Positions 8,559 through 16,407 of a stretch of 64,000 nucleotides of DNA are shown here, in pieces. Numbering within the stretch: the first letter of the stretch is position 1; the number at the start of each line of letters is the position of its first letter. The DNA is taken from contig NZ_FRFD01000009.1 in assembly GCF_900143645.1 (NCBI RefSeq), forward strand, positions 84,722-148,721, in the 5' to 3' direction. Source of the DNA: Anaerocolumna xylanovorans DSM 12503. GTDB lineage: Bacteria > Bacillota > Clostridia > Lachnospirales > Lachnospiraceae. The notes below the pieces were generated by a model. The model saw only the letters and a list, made by a program, of their open reading frames with translations. It made no database searches and had not been told where the DNA came from. The position numbers and the translations under genes were made by a program.

Positions 8559-8587
8559 ATAATACTACTTATATGCTCTGTTGTCAA
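8559..8587 (-). promoter_or_regulatory. Promoter of the ABC exporter/ArsR/SdpI operon
   Basis: On the minus strand, TTGACA (8582-8587), a 17-bp spacer and TATTAT (8559-8564). The operator palindrome begins a few bases downstream of the -10. Confidence 0.85.
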
Positions 8588-8623
8588 CTTGATTTTTTAA
8601 TGCTGCCAACCGGTTTATCCCCA

Positions 8624-8680
8624 CAAAAAAACCCTTACTTATTGCAATGAAAGATTTCGCTTTTAGCAATAAGTAAGGGT
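8624..8680 (-). terminator. Terminator of the LCP gene
   Basis: A perfect 15-bp stem ACCCTTACTTATTGC / GCAATAAGTAAGGGT (8631-8645, 8666-8680), followed on the minus strand by seven T residues (8624-8630). Confidence 0.9.
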
Positions 8681-8697
8681 GCCTTTATTAGAATATT

Positions 8698-10008
8698 CTA
8701 TTGTCCTGATGAAGGTTCGTCCGTCGGTGTTACCGTCACATCACTTGCAACTGCCTCGCCGCTTCCATATATGAAATTATGGATTTCTGTTCTGGTTGCA
8801 TCCCAATCGGTGGGTACTAATACATCCTGATTGTATTTTCCGATTCGTACCTTTATAGAGCCGTAACTTCCGTCAGAAGGTATCCTGTAATTCTGCAGTT
8901 CTTTGAGATTCATACTTGCTCCCCACTGCATGTAATTGTTAAAATCGGAATTATTGATGTCCGTTTTAATCTCAACCTTGGTAAGCACATCATTCATAAA
9001 TAAGCCTAACTGAATCAGATTCTTACTCTTTAACTTATCAAATATAGCATTTAAAACAACTCTCTGTCTTTGGGTTCTTCCAAAGTCATTGTTTTCTGTT
9101 CCCGTTGATACCTTACGTACCCTGCAGTAGCCAAGTGCCTGGTTGCCGTTCATAAGCTGGCTGCCTTCATGAACACGACGGTTAGACGGATCAGAGATAT
9201 AATTCGTAGTATTCAGATAGTTTGCTTCCGTTGACGTAAGTGAAACTTCCACACCGCCCACCAAATCCACAATCTGTTCAAAAGCAGAAAAATTAACCAT
9301 CATATATCCATCGATATCTATTCCAAAATTTTGTTTCAGCGTTTGATATAAAAGGTCAACACCGCCTAATGCATAGGCCGCATTCAATTTATTATTATCA
9401 TGCCCCGGTATTTCCACATACAAGTCACGCATGATGGAAGTCAGTTTCACGGTTTTATCCTTTGTATTCATAGAAGCTACAATCATAGAGTCTGTATTGG
9501 AAGCTCCGCCGATTTCTTCCACACCAATAAGCAGAACATTTATAACATCCTTTGCAGGCTGTGCAGGAGTGGGCGTAACACTTACATTATTGTTTGTTTC
9601 CTGCCCGTTTGGGTTATTCCCCTTATCGTAATCAAGCTTATTGTAAATATAGTTTCCTGCCAGCGTAAACAATAGCTTTTGACCTGCCGGCGTAAATACC
9701 AGCAATGCAAGTAACAGCATTAATCCGGAAAACACAATCGTAAATATCTTTAATCCCTTTGGCATCTTTTTCTTCTTATTTGATTCATTTATTGTATCCG
9801 TATTATTATCCTCCAACTCAGAGCTAATCTGTTGTGCTAAAGAAGCATTCACTTCCTGCATGAAATTGTCATCCTCACCGCTATAACTGTTGATGCCCTT
9901 CCCTAAATCCCCTGTATAAGAAGTCCAGTCATTGTTACTGCTTTGCGGATTTGTACCCCCGAGGGAATTCTTCTTCCCCTCATTACCTTCTTTATCCTGA
10001 TTATCCAT
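8698..10008 (-). CDS. LytR-CpsA-Psr (LCP) family cell-wall glycopolymer ligase
   Basis: Membrane-anchored enzyme expected to transfer teichoic acid or other glycopolymers from undecaprenyl-phosphate carriers to peptidoglycan. The cytoplasmic N-terminus (about 80 aa) is acidic and Asn/Ser-rich, ending in KKKKMPKG. A single transmembrane helix follows at about 86-107, then the extracellular LCP domain with DVINVLLIGVEE, NTDSMIVASMN, LTSIMRDLYVEIPGHDNNKLNAAYALGG and YCRVRKVSTG...DFGRTQRQR, containing the conserved Arg/Asp cluster that binds the pyrophosphate. A short Thr/Pro-rich tail ends the protein. AGGAG precedes the ATG. Monocistronic. Confidence 0.93.
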   Translation of the reverse strand: MDNQDKEGNEGKKNSLGGTNPQSSNNDWTSYTGDLGKGINSYSGEDDNFMQEVNASLAQQISSELEDNNTDTINESNKKKKMPKGLKIFTIVFSGLMLLLALLVFTPAGQKLLFTLAGNYIYNKLDYDKGNNPNGQETNNNVSVTPTPAQPAKDVINVLLIGVEEIGGASNTDSMIVASMNTKDKTVKLTSIMRDLYVEIPGHDNNKLNAAYALGGVDLLYQTLKQNFGIDIDGYMMVNFSAFEQIVDLVGGVEVSLTSTEANYLNTTNYISDPSNRRVHEGSQLMNGNQALGYCRVRKVSTGTENNDFGRTQRQRVVLNAIFDKLKSKNLIQLGLFMNDVLTKVEIKTDINNSDFNNYMQWGASMNLKELQNYRIPSDGSYGSIKVRIGKYNQDVLVPTDWDATRTEIHNFIYGSGEAVASDVTVTPTDEPSSGQ

Positions 10009-10227
10009 CCCTACGCTCCTATATAATCCATAATTATACTATGTTTCCATTAAAAAGAAAACAAATTGTTAAATTTTTTTATGTTTTGCGTTAAATCTCG
10101 AACAATTATATCACAGCTTTTTGTCAAATGAAAAGTGTATTTTTTAAAATTAAGAATAACTTAATGAATCTATATTATAATTTGTTATTTTTGCGGTTAT
10201 AATTCAGGAGTTCATTGTCAGAATACC

Positions 10228-10265
10228 AAAAGACTGCCAGCAAAATACTTCACCAGCAGTCTTTT
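10228..10265 (-). terminator. Probable terminator of the copA-copZ-csoR operon
   Basis: AAAAGACTGC (10228-10237) pairs with GCAGTCTTTT (10256-10265), about 30 bases after the csoR stop on the minus strand. The T tract is short. Confidence 0.65.
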
Positions 10266-10294
10266 ATTTGCTTTTTCGAGCTATTAATACTGGA

Positions 10295-10567
10295 TTATTT
10301 TGTAAGCTTATCCAGCAATTTCACAATTTCTTCGATTTTATCAGCCTTGTCTTCTTCACTTCCCCGTTCAAAGCTATCCTTTACACAGCTTTTTAAATGC
10401 GACTGAATGATTTCATTATTGATTTTTTGAAGAATTGCCTGGGTAGCCGATATCTGATTGGAAATATCAATGCAGTATCTGTCTTCCTCTACCATTTTTA
10501 ACAGTCCGTCCAACTGCCCTCTGGCTGTTTTCAACAGACGCGTGATTTTCTCTTTATCTGCTTTCAT
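10295..10567 (-). CDS. csoR: Copper-sensing repressor CsoR
   Basis: A 90-aa DUF156/CsoR protein that dissociates from DNA on binding Cu(I). The three Cu(I) ligands of the family are at the expected spacing: Cys32 (EDRYCID), His57 and Cys61 (SHLKSC). The N-terminal RLLKTARGQLDGLLKMVEEDRYC is the standard four-helix start. It is the last gene of copA-copZ-csoR, 18 bp after copZ, so it would autoregulate through the operator upstream of copA at 13331-13352. Confidence 0.93.
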   Translation of the reverse strand: MKADKEKITRLLKTARGQLDGLLKMVEEDRYCIDISNQISATQAILQKINNEIIQSHLKSCVKDSFERGSEEDKADKIEEIVKLLDKLTK

Positions 10568-10585
10568 GCTACTCTCTTTCCTCGC

Positions 10586-10816
10586 TTATTTTCCAAAAAG
10601 TCCCTTCTTTTCTGCAATCGATACAACTTCATATCCTGCTTCCGTAACAGCATTAATAAATACATCATCGTTGATATCAGCAGAATATTCAATCACAGCT
10701 TCCTTTTTACCAAGATTTACTTTCGCTTTTACTCCATTAATAGTACTTAAAGCCTTTTCTACACTGGCCTGGCAATGTCCGCAGGACATACCTTCAATTT
10801 TCATTACTTTTTTCAT
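10586..10816 (-). CDS. copZ: Copper chaperone CopZ (heavy-metal-associated domain)
   Basis: A 76-aa single HMA domain with the metal site GMSCGHC near the N-terminus (MxCxxC) and the usual VKAKVNLGKKEAVIEY beta strands. It delivers Cu(I) to CopA. The ATG at 10816 gives MKKVMKIEG; a GTG two codons upstream is an alternative, and both have weak ribosome sites (GGAATGGTG). Unusually, a pair of stem-loops separates it from copA, and the Shine-Dalgarno-like sequence lies right at the foot of the larger stem. Confidence 0.92.
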   Translation of the reverse strand: MKKVMKIEGMSCGHCQASVEKALSTINGVKAKVNLGKKEAVIEYSADINDDVFINAVTEAGYEVVSIAEKKGLFGK

Positions 10817-10830
10817 ATTCACACCATTCC

Positions 10831-10883
10831 ATGCCGCAGAATTTTTTGCAGAAAATTCTGCGGCATTGCCATTCTTAATGGCA
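10831..10883 (-). promoter_or_regulatory. Intercistronic double stem-loop between copA and copZ
   Basis: A perfect 15-bp stem ATGCCGCAGAATTTT / AAAATTCTGCGGCAT (10831-10845, 10852-10866) with a 6-nt loop, next to a smaller 7-bp stem TGCCATT/AATGGCA (10867-10873, 10877-10883). No T-run follows on the minus strand, so it is not a simple terminator; a processing or mRNA-stability element is more likely. Confidence 0.65.
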
Positions 10884-10961
10884 TCCTTTCTGTTTTATAT
10901 TTTCTTTCAGCCTTCTGTCTGTTGCTGTGTTAAGGCTTATTTTTATGATTCAATTTATTCT

Positions 10962-13241
10962 TTACAGCGTTTTGTATTTTGGCTTAAAGAAACGGAGCCT
11001 AAGTGCATTCGTCACTACGCATACAGAGCTTAAACTCATTGCAGCGGCTGCAAACATGGGATTTAATTTCCAATTGAGTATACCATAAAATACGCCGGCT
11101 GCCAATGGAATCCCGATAGTATTATAAAAGAAAGCCCAGAAGAGATTCTCTTTGATATTTCGTATGGTTGCCTTACTAAGGGTAATAGCCGTAACCGCAT
11201 CCAGCAAATCACTCTTCATAAGCACAATATCGGCGGATTCAATGGCAATATCTGTTCCGGCTCCAATGGCAATTCCCACATCTGCTCTTGCAAGAGCAGG
11301 TGCATCATTTATTCCGTCTCCAATCATGGCTACCTTCTTACCTGCCTGCTGCAGCTTTCTTACTTCACTTTCCTTATCCTGCGGCAGCACTTCCGCTATT
11401 ACCTTATCTATCTGAAGCTGGCGCCTGATTGCTTGGGCTGTCTTTTTATTATCCCCTGTCAGCATAACAACGTCAATACCAAGACTCTTTAATTCCTTAA
11501 TAGCAGCCATGCTGGTAGGCTTAACTACATCTGCTACGGCTATCACACCTAAAAACTTTTTGCCCTTTGCAAAGAACAAAGGCGTCTTACCGTCTTCTGC
11601 CAGGTCTTCTGCTGCCTTAAGAAGCTTTGTAACATCAATTCCCTGCTCTTTCATCATATAGCTGTTTCCGGAATAATAGCTTTCGTCCTTGTCTTTTGCA
11701 ATGATTCCTCTTCCGGATATTGCCTGAAATTCTGTAACAGCAAGGGGAAGAATCTTTTTTTCGTCTGCCTTTTCCAGAATTGCTTCCGCTAAGGGATGTT
11801 CCGAAGGCTTTTCAATGGTGGCTGCTGTTTTTAACAGCTCTTCTTCACTGACACCTTCTGCTGTTAAAATATCCGTCACCTTTGGCTTACCTTCTGTGAT
11901 AGTTCCTGTCTTATCAAGAATTACCGTATTGATCTTATGGGCTATCTCAAGAGCTTCCGCCGACTTGATTAATATACCGTTGCTTGCTCCCTTTCCCGTT
12001 CCTACCATAATTGCAACCGGTGTGGCAAGCCCCAATGCACAAGGGCAGGAAATCACAAGCACCGCTATGCCTATGGAAAGTGCAAATTCAAAGGTCTCTC
12101 CCGTAAGCAGCCAAATCACCGTTGCCAATACTGCTATAGTTATAACCACCGGTACAAATACACCGCTGATTTTATCCGCAAGCTTTGCAATTGGTGCCTT
12201 AGAGGTATTGGCATCCTCCACAAGCTGTATAATCTGGGAAAGAGTAGTATCATCTCCCACCTTTTCCGCACGGAACAAAAAGAATCCTGTTTTATTAATC
12301 GTCGCTCCCATGACTTTGTCTCCTGCACTCTTTTCCACCGGAATGCTCTCACCGGTCAATGCGGATTGATCCACAGCCGTGTTGCCCTCTGTGATTACTC
12401 CATCCACCGGAATACTCTGTCCGGGACGGACTGCCAGGATATCTCCGATTACGACTTCTTCGATCGGAATTTCTGTTTCTTTCCCATCTCTTACCACCAC
12501 AGCGGTCTTTGGAGATAGATCCATAAGCTTACTGATTGCTTCCGAGGTCTTTCCTTTTGATCTGGCTTCTAAAAATTTACCCAGGGTTATAAGCGTTAAT
12601 ATGGTAGCCGCCGATTCAAAATAAAGATCCATGGAATACTGCATTACCACATCCATATCCATAACCCCAAGTCCATAGCCAATTCGAAAAATTGCAAAAA
12701 TACCATAGCATATGGCAGCACCGGAACCTATGGCAATCAGGGAATCCATATTGGGATGTCCCTTAAAGAGTGTCTTAAAGCCCATCTGGTAATATTTGCG
12801 GTTCGTATAGACAATGGGCAGAGTCAGCAAAAATTGCAGAAAAGCGAAGGTTACAGAATTCTTTTCACCATGAAGAAATGCAGGTAACGGAAACTTAAGC
12901 ATATGTCCCATTGCAATGTATAATAACGGTATCAGAAAACAGAAAGAGATCAGGATTCTCTGCTTCATTTCCTTTAATTCCGTCTGTACCTTATTCTCTG
13001 CTGTTTCACTGCTCTTTGCTTCTTTTCCTTTCACAAAAACAGAAGCATGATAGCCTGCATTTTCTACAGCCTGAATTATCGTATTCTGGCCGGTAACTTC
13101 CCCGTCATACTCTACTAACATACTGTTGCCAAGCAGATTCACAACAACAGAATCCACACCTTTCACATTCTTAACGCCTTTCTCAACAGCTGCAGAGCAG
13201 GCAGAACAGGTCATTCCAGTAACAGAAAATTTCTGATTCAT
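10962..13241 (-). CDS. copA: Copper-exporting P1B-type ATPase
   Basis: A 759-aa heavy-metal ATPase. The N-terminal HMA domain carries GMTCSAC (residues 9-15). Then come the membrane helices, the transmembrane metal site SCPCALGLATP (CPC motif, Cu+ type), the actuator TGES, phosphorylation site DKTGTITEG, the P1B-specific HP dipeptide in SEHPLAEAI, and the hinge MIGDGINDAPALA. It expels Cu(I) from the cytoplasm at the cost of ATP. AAGGGGG precedes the ATG. First gene of copA-copZ-csoR, behind a CsoR-type operator. Confidence 0.97.
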   Translation of the reverse strand: MNQKFSVTGMTCSACSAAVEKGVKNVKGVDSVVVNLLGNSMLVEYDGEVTGQNTIIQAVENAGYHASVFVKGKEAKSSETAENKVQTELKEMKQRILISFCFLIPLLYIAMGHMLKFPLPAFLHGEKNSVTFAFLQFLLTLPIVYTNRKYYQMGFKTLFKGHPNMDSLIAIGSGAAICYGIFAIFRIGYGLGVMDMDVVMQYSMDLYFESAATILTLITLGKFLEARSKGKTSEAISKLMDLSPKTAVVVRDGKETEIPIEEVVIGDILAVRPGQSIPVDGVITEGNTAVDQSALTGESIPVEKSAGDKVMGATINKTGFFLFRAEKVGDDTTLSQIIQLVEDANTSKAPIAKLADKISGVFVPVVITIAVLATVIWLLTGETFEFALSIGIAVLVISCPCALGLATPVAIMVGTGKGASNGILIKSAEALEIAHKINTVILDKTGTITEGKPKVTDILTAEGVSEEELLKTAATIEKPSEHPLAEAILEKADEKKILPLAVTEFQAISGRGIIAKDKDESYYSGNSYMMKEQGIDVTKLLKAAEDLAEDGKTPLFFAKGKKFLGVIAVADVVKPTSMAAIKELKSLGIDVVMLTGDNKKTAQAIRRQLQIDKVIAEVLPQDKESEVRKLQQAGKKVAMIGDGINDAPALARADVGIAIGAGTDIAIESADIVLMKSDLLDAVTAITLSKATIRNIKENLFWAFFYNTIGIPLAAGVFYGILNWKLNPMFAAAAMSLSSVCVVTNALRLRFFKPKYKTL

Positions 13242-13330
13242 TGTGTCCCCCTTTCATAAATATCACAAAACTAATATCCCCAATTTTCCGGGAAAGCATA
13301 AATAGAAATATGATACCTTGTGTTTCATTA

Positions 13331-13388
13331 CCACACCCCCGTGGGGTGTCTATAATATTAAAATACACCTTCTCTTTCCTCCTGTCAA
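13331..13388 (-). promoter_or_regulatory. copA promoter with CsoR operator
   Basis: On the minus strand, TTGACA (13383-13388), 17 bp, TATTTT (13360-13365), then the GC-rich inverted repeat ACACCCCCGTGGGGTGT (13333-13349), standing out in an AT-rich region. This is the form of known CsoR sites (G-tract inverted repeats). It overlaps the predicted start of transcription. Confidence 0.75.
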
Positions 13389-13404
13389 GTCTGAATTTAA
13401 TATA

Positions 13405-13483
13405 CATGCATTTCGCAATCTACACGAAACTGCCCAAATAGAAAGTGAAAAATGCTTTCTATTTTTCACACTAGCTCCCATGC
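13405..13483 (-). repeat. Dispersed double-hairpin repeat, reverse orientation copy
   Basis: On the minus strand this matches the 77-bp unit of the 60351-60600 array: AGTGTGAAAAATAGAAAGC, the second arm ATTTTTCAC, a linker, GCAGTTTCG and GCGAAATGCATG. The second hairpin is altered (GTGTAGATT in place of CAAGTAAACTT). It lies upstream of the copA promoter. Confidence 0.75.
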
Positions 13484-13489
13484 CTTCCT

Positions 13490-13582
13490 CAATACACCTC
13501 AAGTTTGTGCCGAGGATTTCGCAGGCATAAACTTGCGTATGAATTATGCTTTTCAATAATTCACACTATCCTCGAACTGCCA
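13490..13582 (-). repeat. Diverged second repeat module next to the 13405 copy
   Basis: On the minus strand, GCAGTTCGAGGATAGTGTG, a hairpin TGAATTATT...AATTCA, then ACGCAAGTTTATGCCTGCG. The last part is shared with 60615-60635 (ACGCAAATTTGTACCTGCG), so the two loci carry the same two-module arrangement. Confidence 0.5.
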
Positions 13583-13583
13583 A

Positions 13584-13627
13584 AAGCCCCATGGATTTCT
13601 GCATGCTATATCAGAAATTCATAGGGC
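13584..13627 (-). terminator. Probable terminator of the chemoreceptor operon
   Basis: Arms 13584-13600 and 13611-13627 form an imperfect 17-bp stem (AGCCC and ATTTCTG blocks pair with GGGCT and CAGAAAT). On the minus strand the stem ends in CTTTT. Confidence 0.6.
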
Positions 13628-13679
13628 TGCCGGTAATCAGGAGCTGTTTCTTTTACAGGCCGTATGTTTAACCAAATTC

Positions 13680-15740
13680 TCAGGAATGGATTTTAAACAT
13701 CTTAACAGAGCTTTCCATGTTTTCTGTCTCCTGGTTCAATTCTTCCACTGCCTTATTCAGCTCTTCTACTGCCAAAAGCTGGTGCTCTGCCGTTGTACCT
13801 AATTGTGCAGAGGCAGCAGAGGTTTCTTCAAGGGTTGCCGATATACTCTCAATAGCCGAAAGGGTTTCGTTCTTTAACTCACCAATACGCCCAAGCCCTG
13901 ATATAATCTCATTTAAACTTTCTGTCAGCCTGGATACATGGGTATTGATACCGTTAAAGGCCTCCAGCGTCCCATTTAAGGTATTTTCCTGCTTTGTTAC
14001 GATATCATTTGCCTTTGTCGCCACTGTGGCGGTCTCCTGGGTACTCTGCCTGATCCGTGCCACAATTTCTCCGATTCTTCCTGCCTCCCCTGAGGACTGC
14101 TCGGAGAGCTTTCTTATCTCGTCAGCCACAACGGAAAAACCTTTTCCATAAGTACCTGCTCTGGCAGCTTCAATGGATGCGTTTAAGGAGAGAAGCCTCG
14201 TCTGTTCCGCAATCTCATTGATTGCTTCTACGATTTCTATAATAGCATCGGACTGTTTTTCGAGATTCAGGATATTGCTGATAACTGCCTGGGTGATGTC
14301 CGAAGTATCCTTTTGCTTACTGTTTAGCTCCTCTATATTCTTTAAGCCCCTGCTTAAAGTAATGTTGGTATTTTCTGCAATGGTCCGGATATTACCGGCA
14401 TTTTCTTCCTGGGTACCGATATGCTCTGCCAGTTCGGACATACCGTTAAAGCAACTCTCGGCATCTCTTGCAAGAGAGGAAATTCCCTGGTCTATTTCCG
14501 TAACGGTCATGGCAATATCCTTTGAAGCATTGACCAATAATTCCGAAGTACCTGATACTTTCACAGACATGCCTGCCGTCTGCTTGCTGATACCAAATAT
14601 ATTCTGAATCAGGTCATGCATTCCTTCAAACATGGCATTGATACTCTTTGCCAGCAGGTTGAATTCATCCTTTCTTTTCAGATGGATCTGCTGCCTTAAA
14701 TCCCCGGTTGCAGCAGCATCCAAAACCCTGTTGGTTTTACAGATGGCAGAGCTGATGCCGCCGGATATAGATATTCCGATAACAAGGGCAATTATTACTG
14801 CCAATGCCATAATTACCATGGTTATCACCTTGACCGCATTTGCCTGGGCTGTAACCAGGGAATCCGGAATTAAGGCAAATGTCACGGAACCGTTCAGCGC
14901 TGATTTTGCATATACAAAGAGATAGTCTTCCCCATTATATACCACATACTTTGCATTGGATGACTGTTTCTCCTTCCGCATTTCCTTGTAGAAGGACGTA
15001 TCCGTAATGGCTGTTTTTCCTTTTTCTTCTTCACTTAAGACAGCTTTACCATCGGCAGTAACATATCCGCTAAGGCTCCCCTTTCCAAAGCTTGACTCTG
15101 CAAAAATTTGTGTAAAAAAGCTCTTTTTTACATCGACCGCTACATAACCAATCTGCTTATACCCGGTATTGGTTATTCTTTTAATGTAGCTGATACCATA
15201 ATCAGAAGATTTGATTTTTAAAGTCTCATCCAGAAAAGGATGGCTTCCGGTCCAATTCTTCTCTTTCCCGCCATCCGTTAAAAGAGCATAATCATCCGAT
15301 GCTGTAAAATCCGTATAAAAGCTGTCCTTTAGAGTTCCCGCCGATGAAACAGGATGCCCGTAACCTGCAAATACAGAGATATTAGATATTGATTTATCGG
15401 CTGCCGCGGCGGCCAGTATCTTTTTTTGTACTTCCTTATACCGGCTGATTTCTTCTGTGGGTTTATCAGAGTAATACTTGGAATAGTACCTCTGAGTAGT
15501 TTCATCTGAAATGATATCAATTGCTTTACTTGATATATTGGTAAGTCCAAGGTCAAAATACTCCCCCATCATATTCAGACTTACTTTACTGGAATTCACA
15601 TAGTTTGCTACCATTCCCTTAGATGCTAAAAAATAACTTACCACTCCCAATAGAATAATAAACGAGGTGGGTATCAGAAATGCACCGATTAAGCGAAATC
15701 TGATACTGTAACCTGTTTTGATTTTCCTTTGTGCTTTCAC
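13680..15740 (-). CDS. Methyl-accepting chemotaxis protein with extracellular Cache-type sensor
   Basis: A 686-aa chemoreceptor. Transmembrane helices lie at about residues 17-39 and 303-327, enclosing a ~260-residue periplasm-facing sensor region of dCache length. A HAMP segment (about 328-375) and a long coiled signalling domain follow, with the conserved hairpin tip IAEQTRLLSLNASIEAARAG and FSVVADEIRKLSEQSS. It would signal to CheA/CheW and flagella. The start is a GTG with AAAGGGG upstream. It is the last gene of a pgmB/beta-helix/F5-8C/MCP operon (18-bp gap), so its ligand is plausibly the sugar handled by that locus. Confidence 0.95.
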   Translation of the reverse strand: MKAQRKIKTGYSIRFRLIGAFLIPTSFIILLGVVSYFLASKGMVANYVNSSKVSLNMMGEYFDLGLTNISSKAIDIISDETTQRYYSKYYSDKPTEEISRYKEVQKKILAAAAADKSISNISVFAGYGHPVSSAGTLKDSFYTDFTASDDYALLTDGGKEKNWTGSHPFLDETLKIKSSDYGISYIKRITNTGYKQIGYVAVDVKKSFFTQIFAESSFGKGSLSGYVTADGKAVLSEEEKGKTAITDTSFYKEMRKEKQSSNAKYVVYNGEDYLFVYAKSALNGSVTFALIPDSLVTAQANAVKVITMVIMALAVIIALVIGISISGGISSAICKTNRVLDAAATGDLRQQIHLKRKDEFNLLAKSINAMFEGMHDLIQNIFGISKQTAGMSVKVSGTSELLVNASKDIAMTVTEIDQGISSLARDAESCFNGMSELAEHIGTQEENAGNIRTIAENTNITLSRGLKNIEELNSKQKDTSDITQAVISNILNLEKQSDAIIEIVEAINEIAEQTRLLSLNASIEAARAGTYGKGFSVVADEIRKLSEQSSGEAGRIGEIVARIRQSTQETATVATKANDIVTKQENTLNGTLEAFNGINTHVSRLTESLNEIISGLGRIGELKNETLSAIESISATLEETSAASAQLGTTAEHQLLAVEELNKAVEELNQETENMESSVKMFKIHS

Positions 15741-15758
15741 TTTAACCCCTTTCCACCG

Positions 15759-16382
15759 TTACTTCTGGTAAACCTCAAACTCCGCTACCTGACCGCCGCC
15801 GGCTCCGGAATTCTCTGTAAATACCAGCTGCACATATCTGGCCTCGGTATCATCAAAAAGCAGCTGTACTTCATTGCCCGTATCCGGATCGAAGGTATAT
15901 TGCCTGCTTTCGATAAAGGGCGTAAAGTTCACTCCATCATCGCTAAGATTTACTGCAAAGGTCTGGGTTCTCTTTCCCCATATGGCCATAGGGCTTAAAG
16001 CAGCCCTTATTGCATGGAACTTTTGCTTGCTCTCTAAGTCTACCGTAAGGTAATTGGGATAATCTGATTTCCCTTCCCAGTAGGATACTCCAAGAGCAAC
16101 TCCGTCGGTTACCTTTCTTGGTGTGTAAACATCTGCAAAGCTGCTTGCCGTTACTTTCTTCTTCAATGCGATATTAGTGCCTTCCGGCAGTACCAGCTTA
16201 TATTCTTTTTTCTTAAAGTCCGGATGCTCCATACTCTCTGCCTGATCCGGCGTACTTATAACCGTTACATTGCCGGCCTCAATATTCTTAGGCGGTTCCT
16301 TTATTTTTCCCGGTGCATATCCGATAAGATATATATTGGCTGCCAATAAAAGTACAATGATGATGGGACGTACTATTTTCAT
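15759..16382 (-). CDS. Membrane-anchored F5/8 type C (discoidin-like) carbohydrate-binding protein
   Basis: A 207-aa protein with one N-terminal hydrophobic anchor (residues 5-22, no lipobox Cys), a ~40-residue linker, and from about residue 66 a discoidin/F5-8C (CBM32-like) domain: GTNIALKKKVTASSF, RKVTDGV..SYWEGKSDYPNYLTVDLESKQKFHAIR, and TEARYVQLVFTENSGAGGGQVAEFEVY. Such domains bind glycans on the cell exterior. It lies 25 bp after the beta-helix gene and 18 bp before the chemoreceptor gene. It has no catalytic domain; a role in presenting substrate to the neighbouring enzyme is an inference. Confidence 0.85.
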   Translation of the reverse strand: MKIVRPIIIVLLLAANIYLIGYAPGKIKEPPKNIEAGNVTVISTPDQAESMEHPDFKKKEYKLVLPEGTNIALKKKVTASSFADVYTPRKVTDGVALGVSYWEGKSDYPNYLTVDLESKQKFHAIRAALSPMAIWGKRTQTFAVNLSDDGVNFTPFIESRQYTFDPDTGNEVQLLFDDTEARYVQLVFTENSGAGGGQVAEFEVYQK

Positions 16383-16407
16383 CTGACTATCCTCCTTTAT
16401 AAACTTT

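Noticed and set aside
13350..13556. 68-aa minus-strand ORF sharing KHFSLSIW with an N-terminal extension of the rlmH frame
   Set aside because: The shared residues come from reading the dispersed repeat in the same frame at two places. There is no ribosome site, and the rlmH start at 63206 is well defined.
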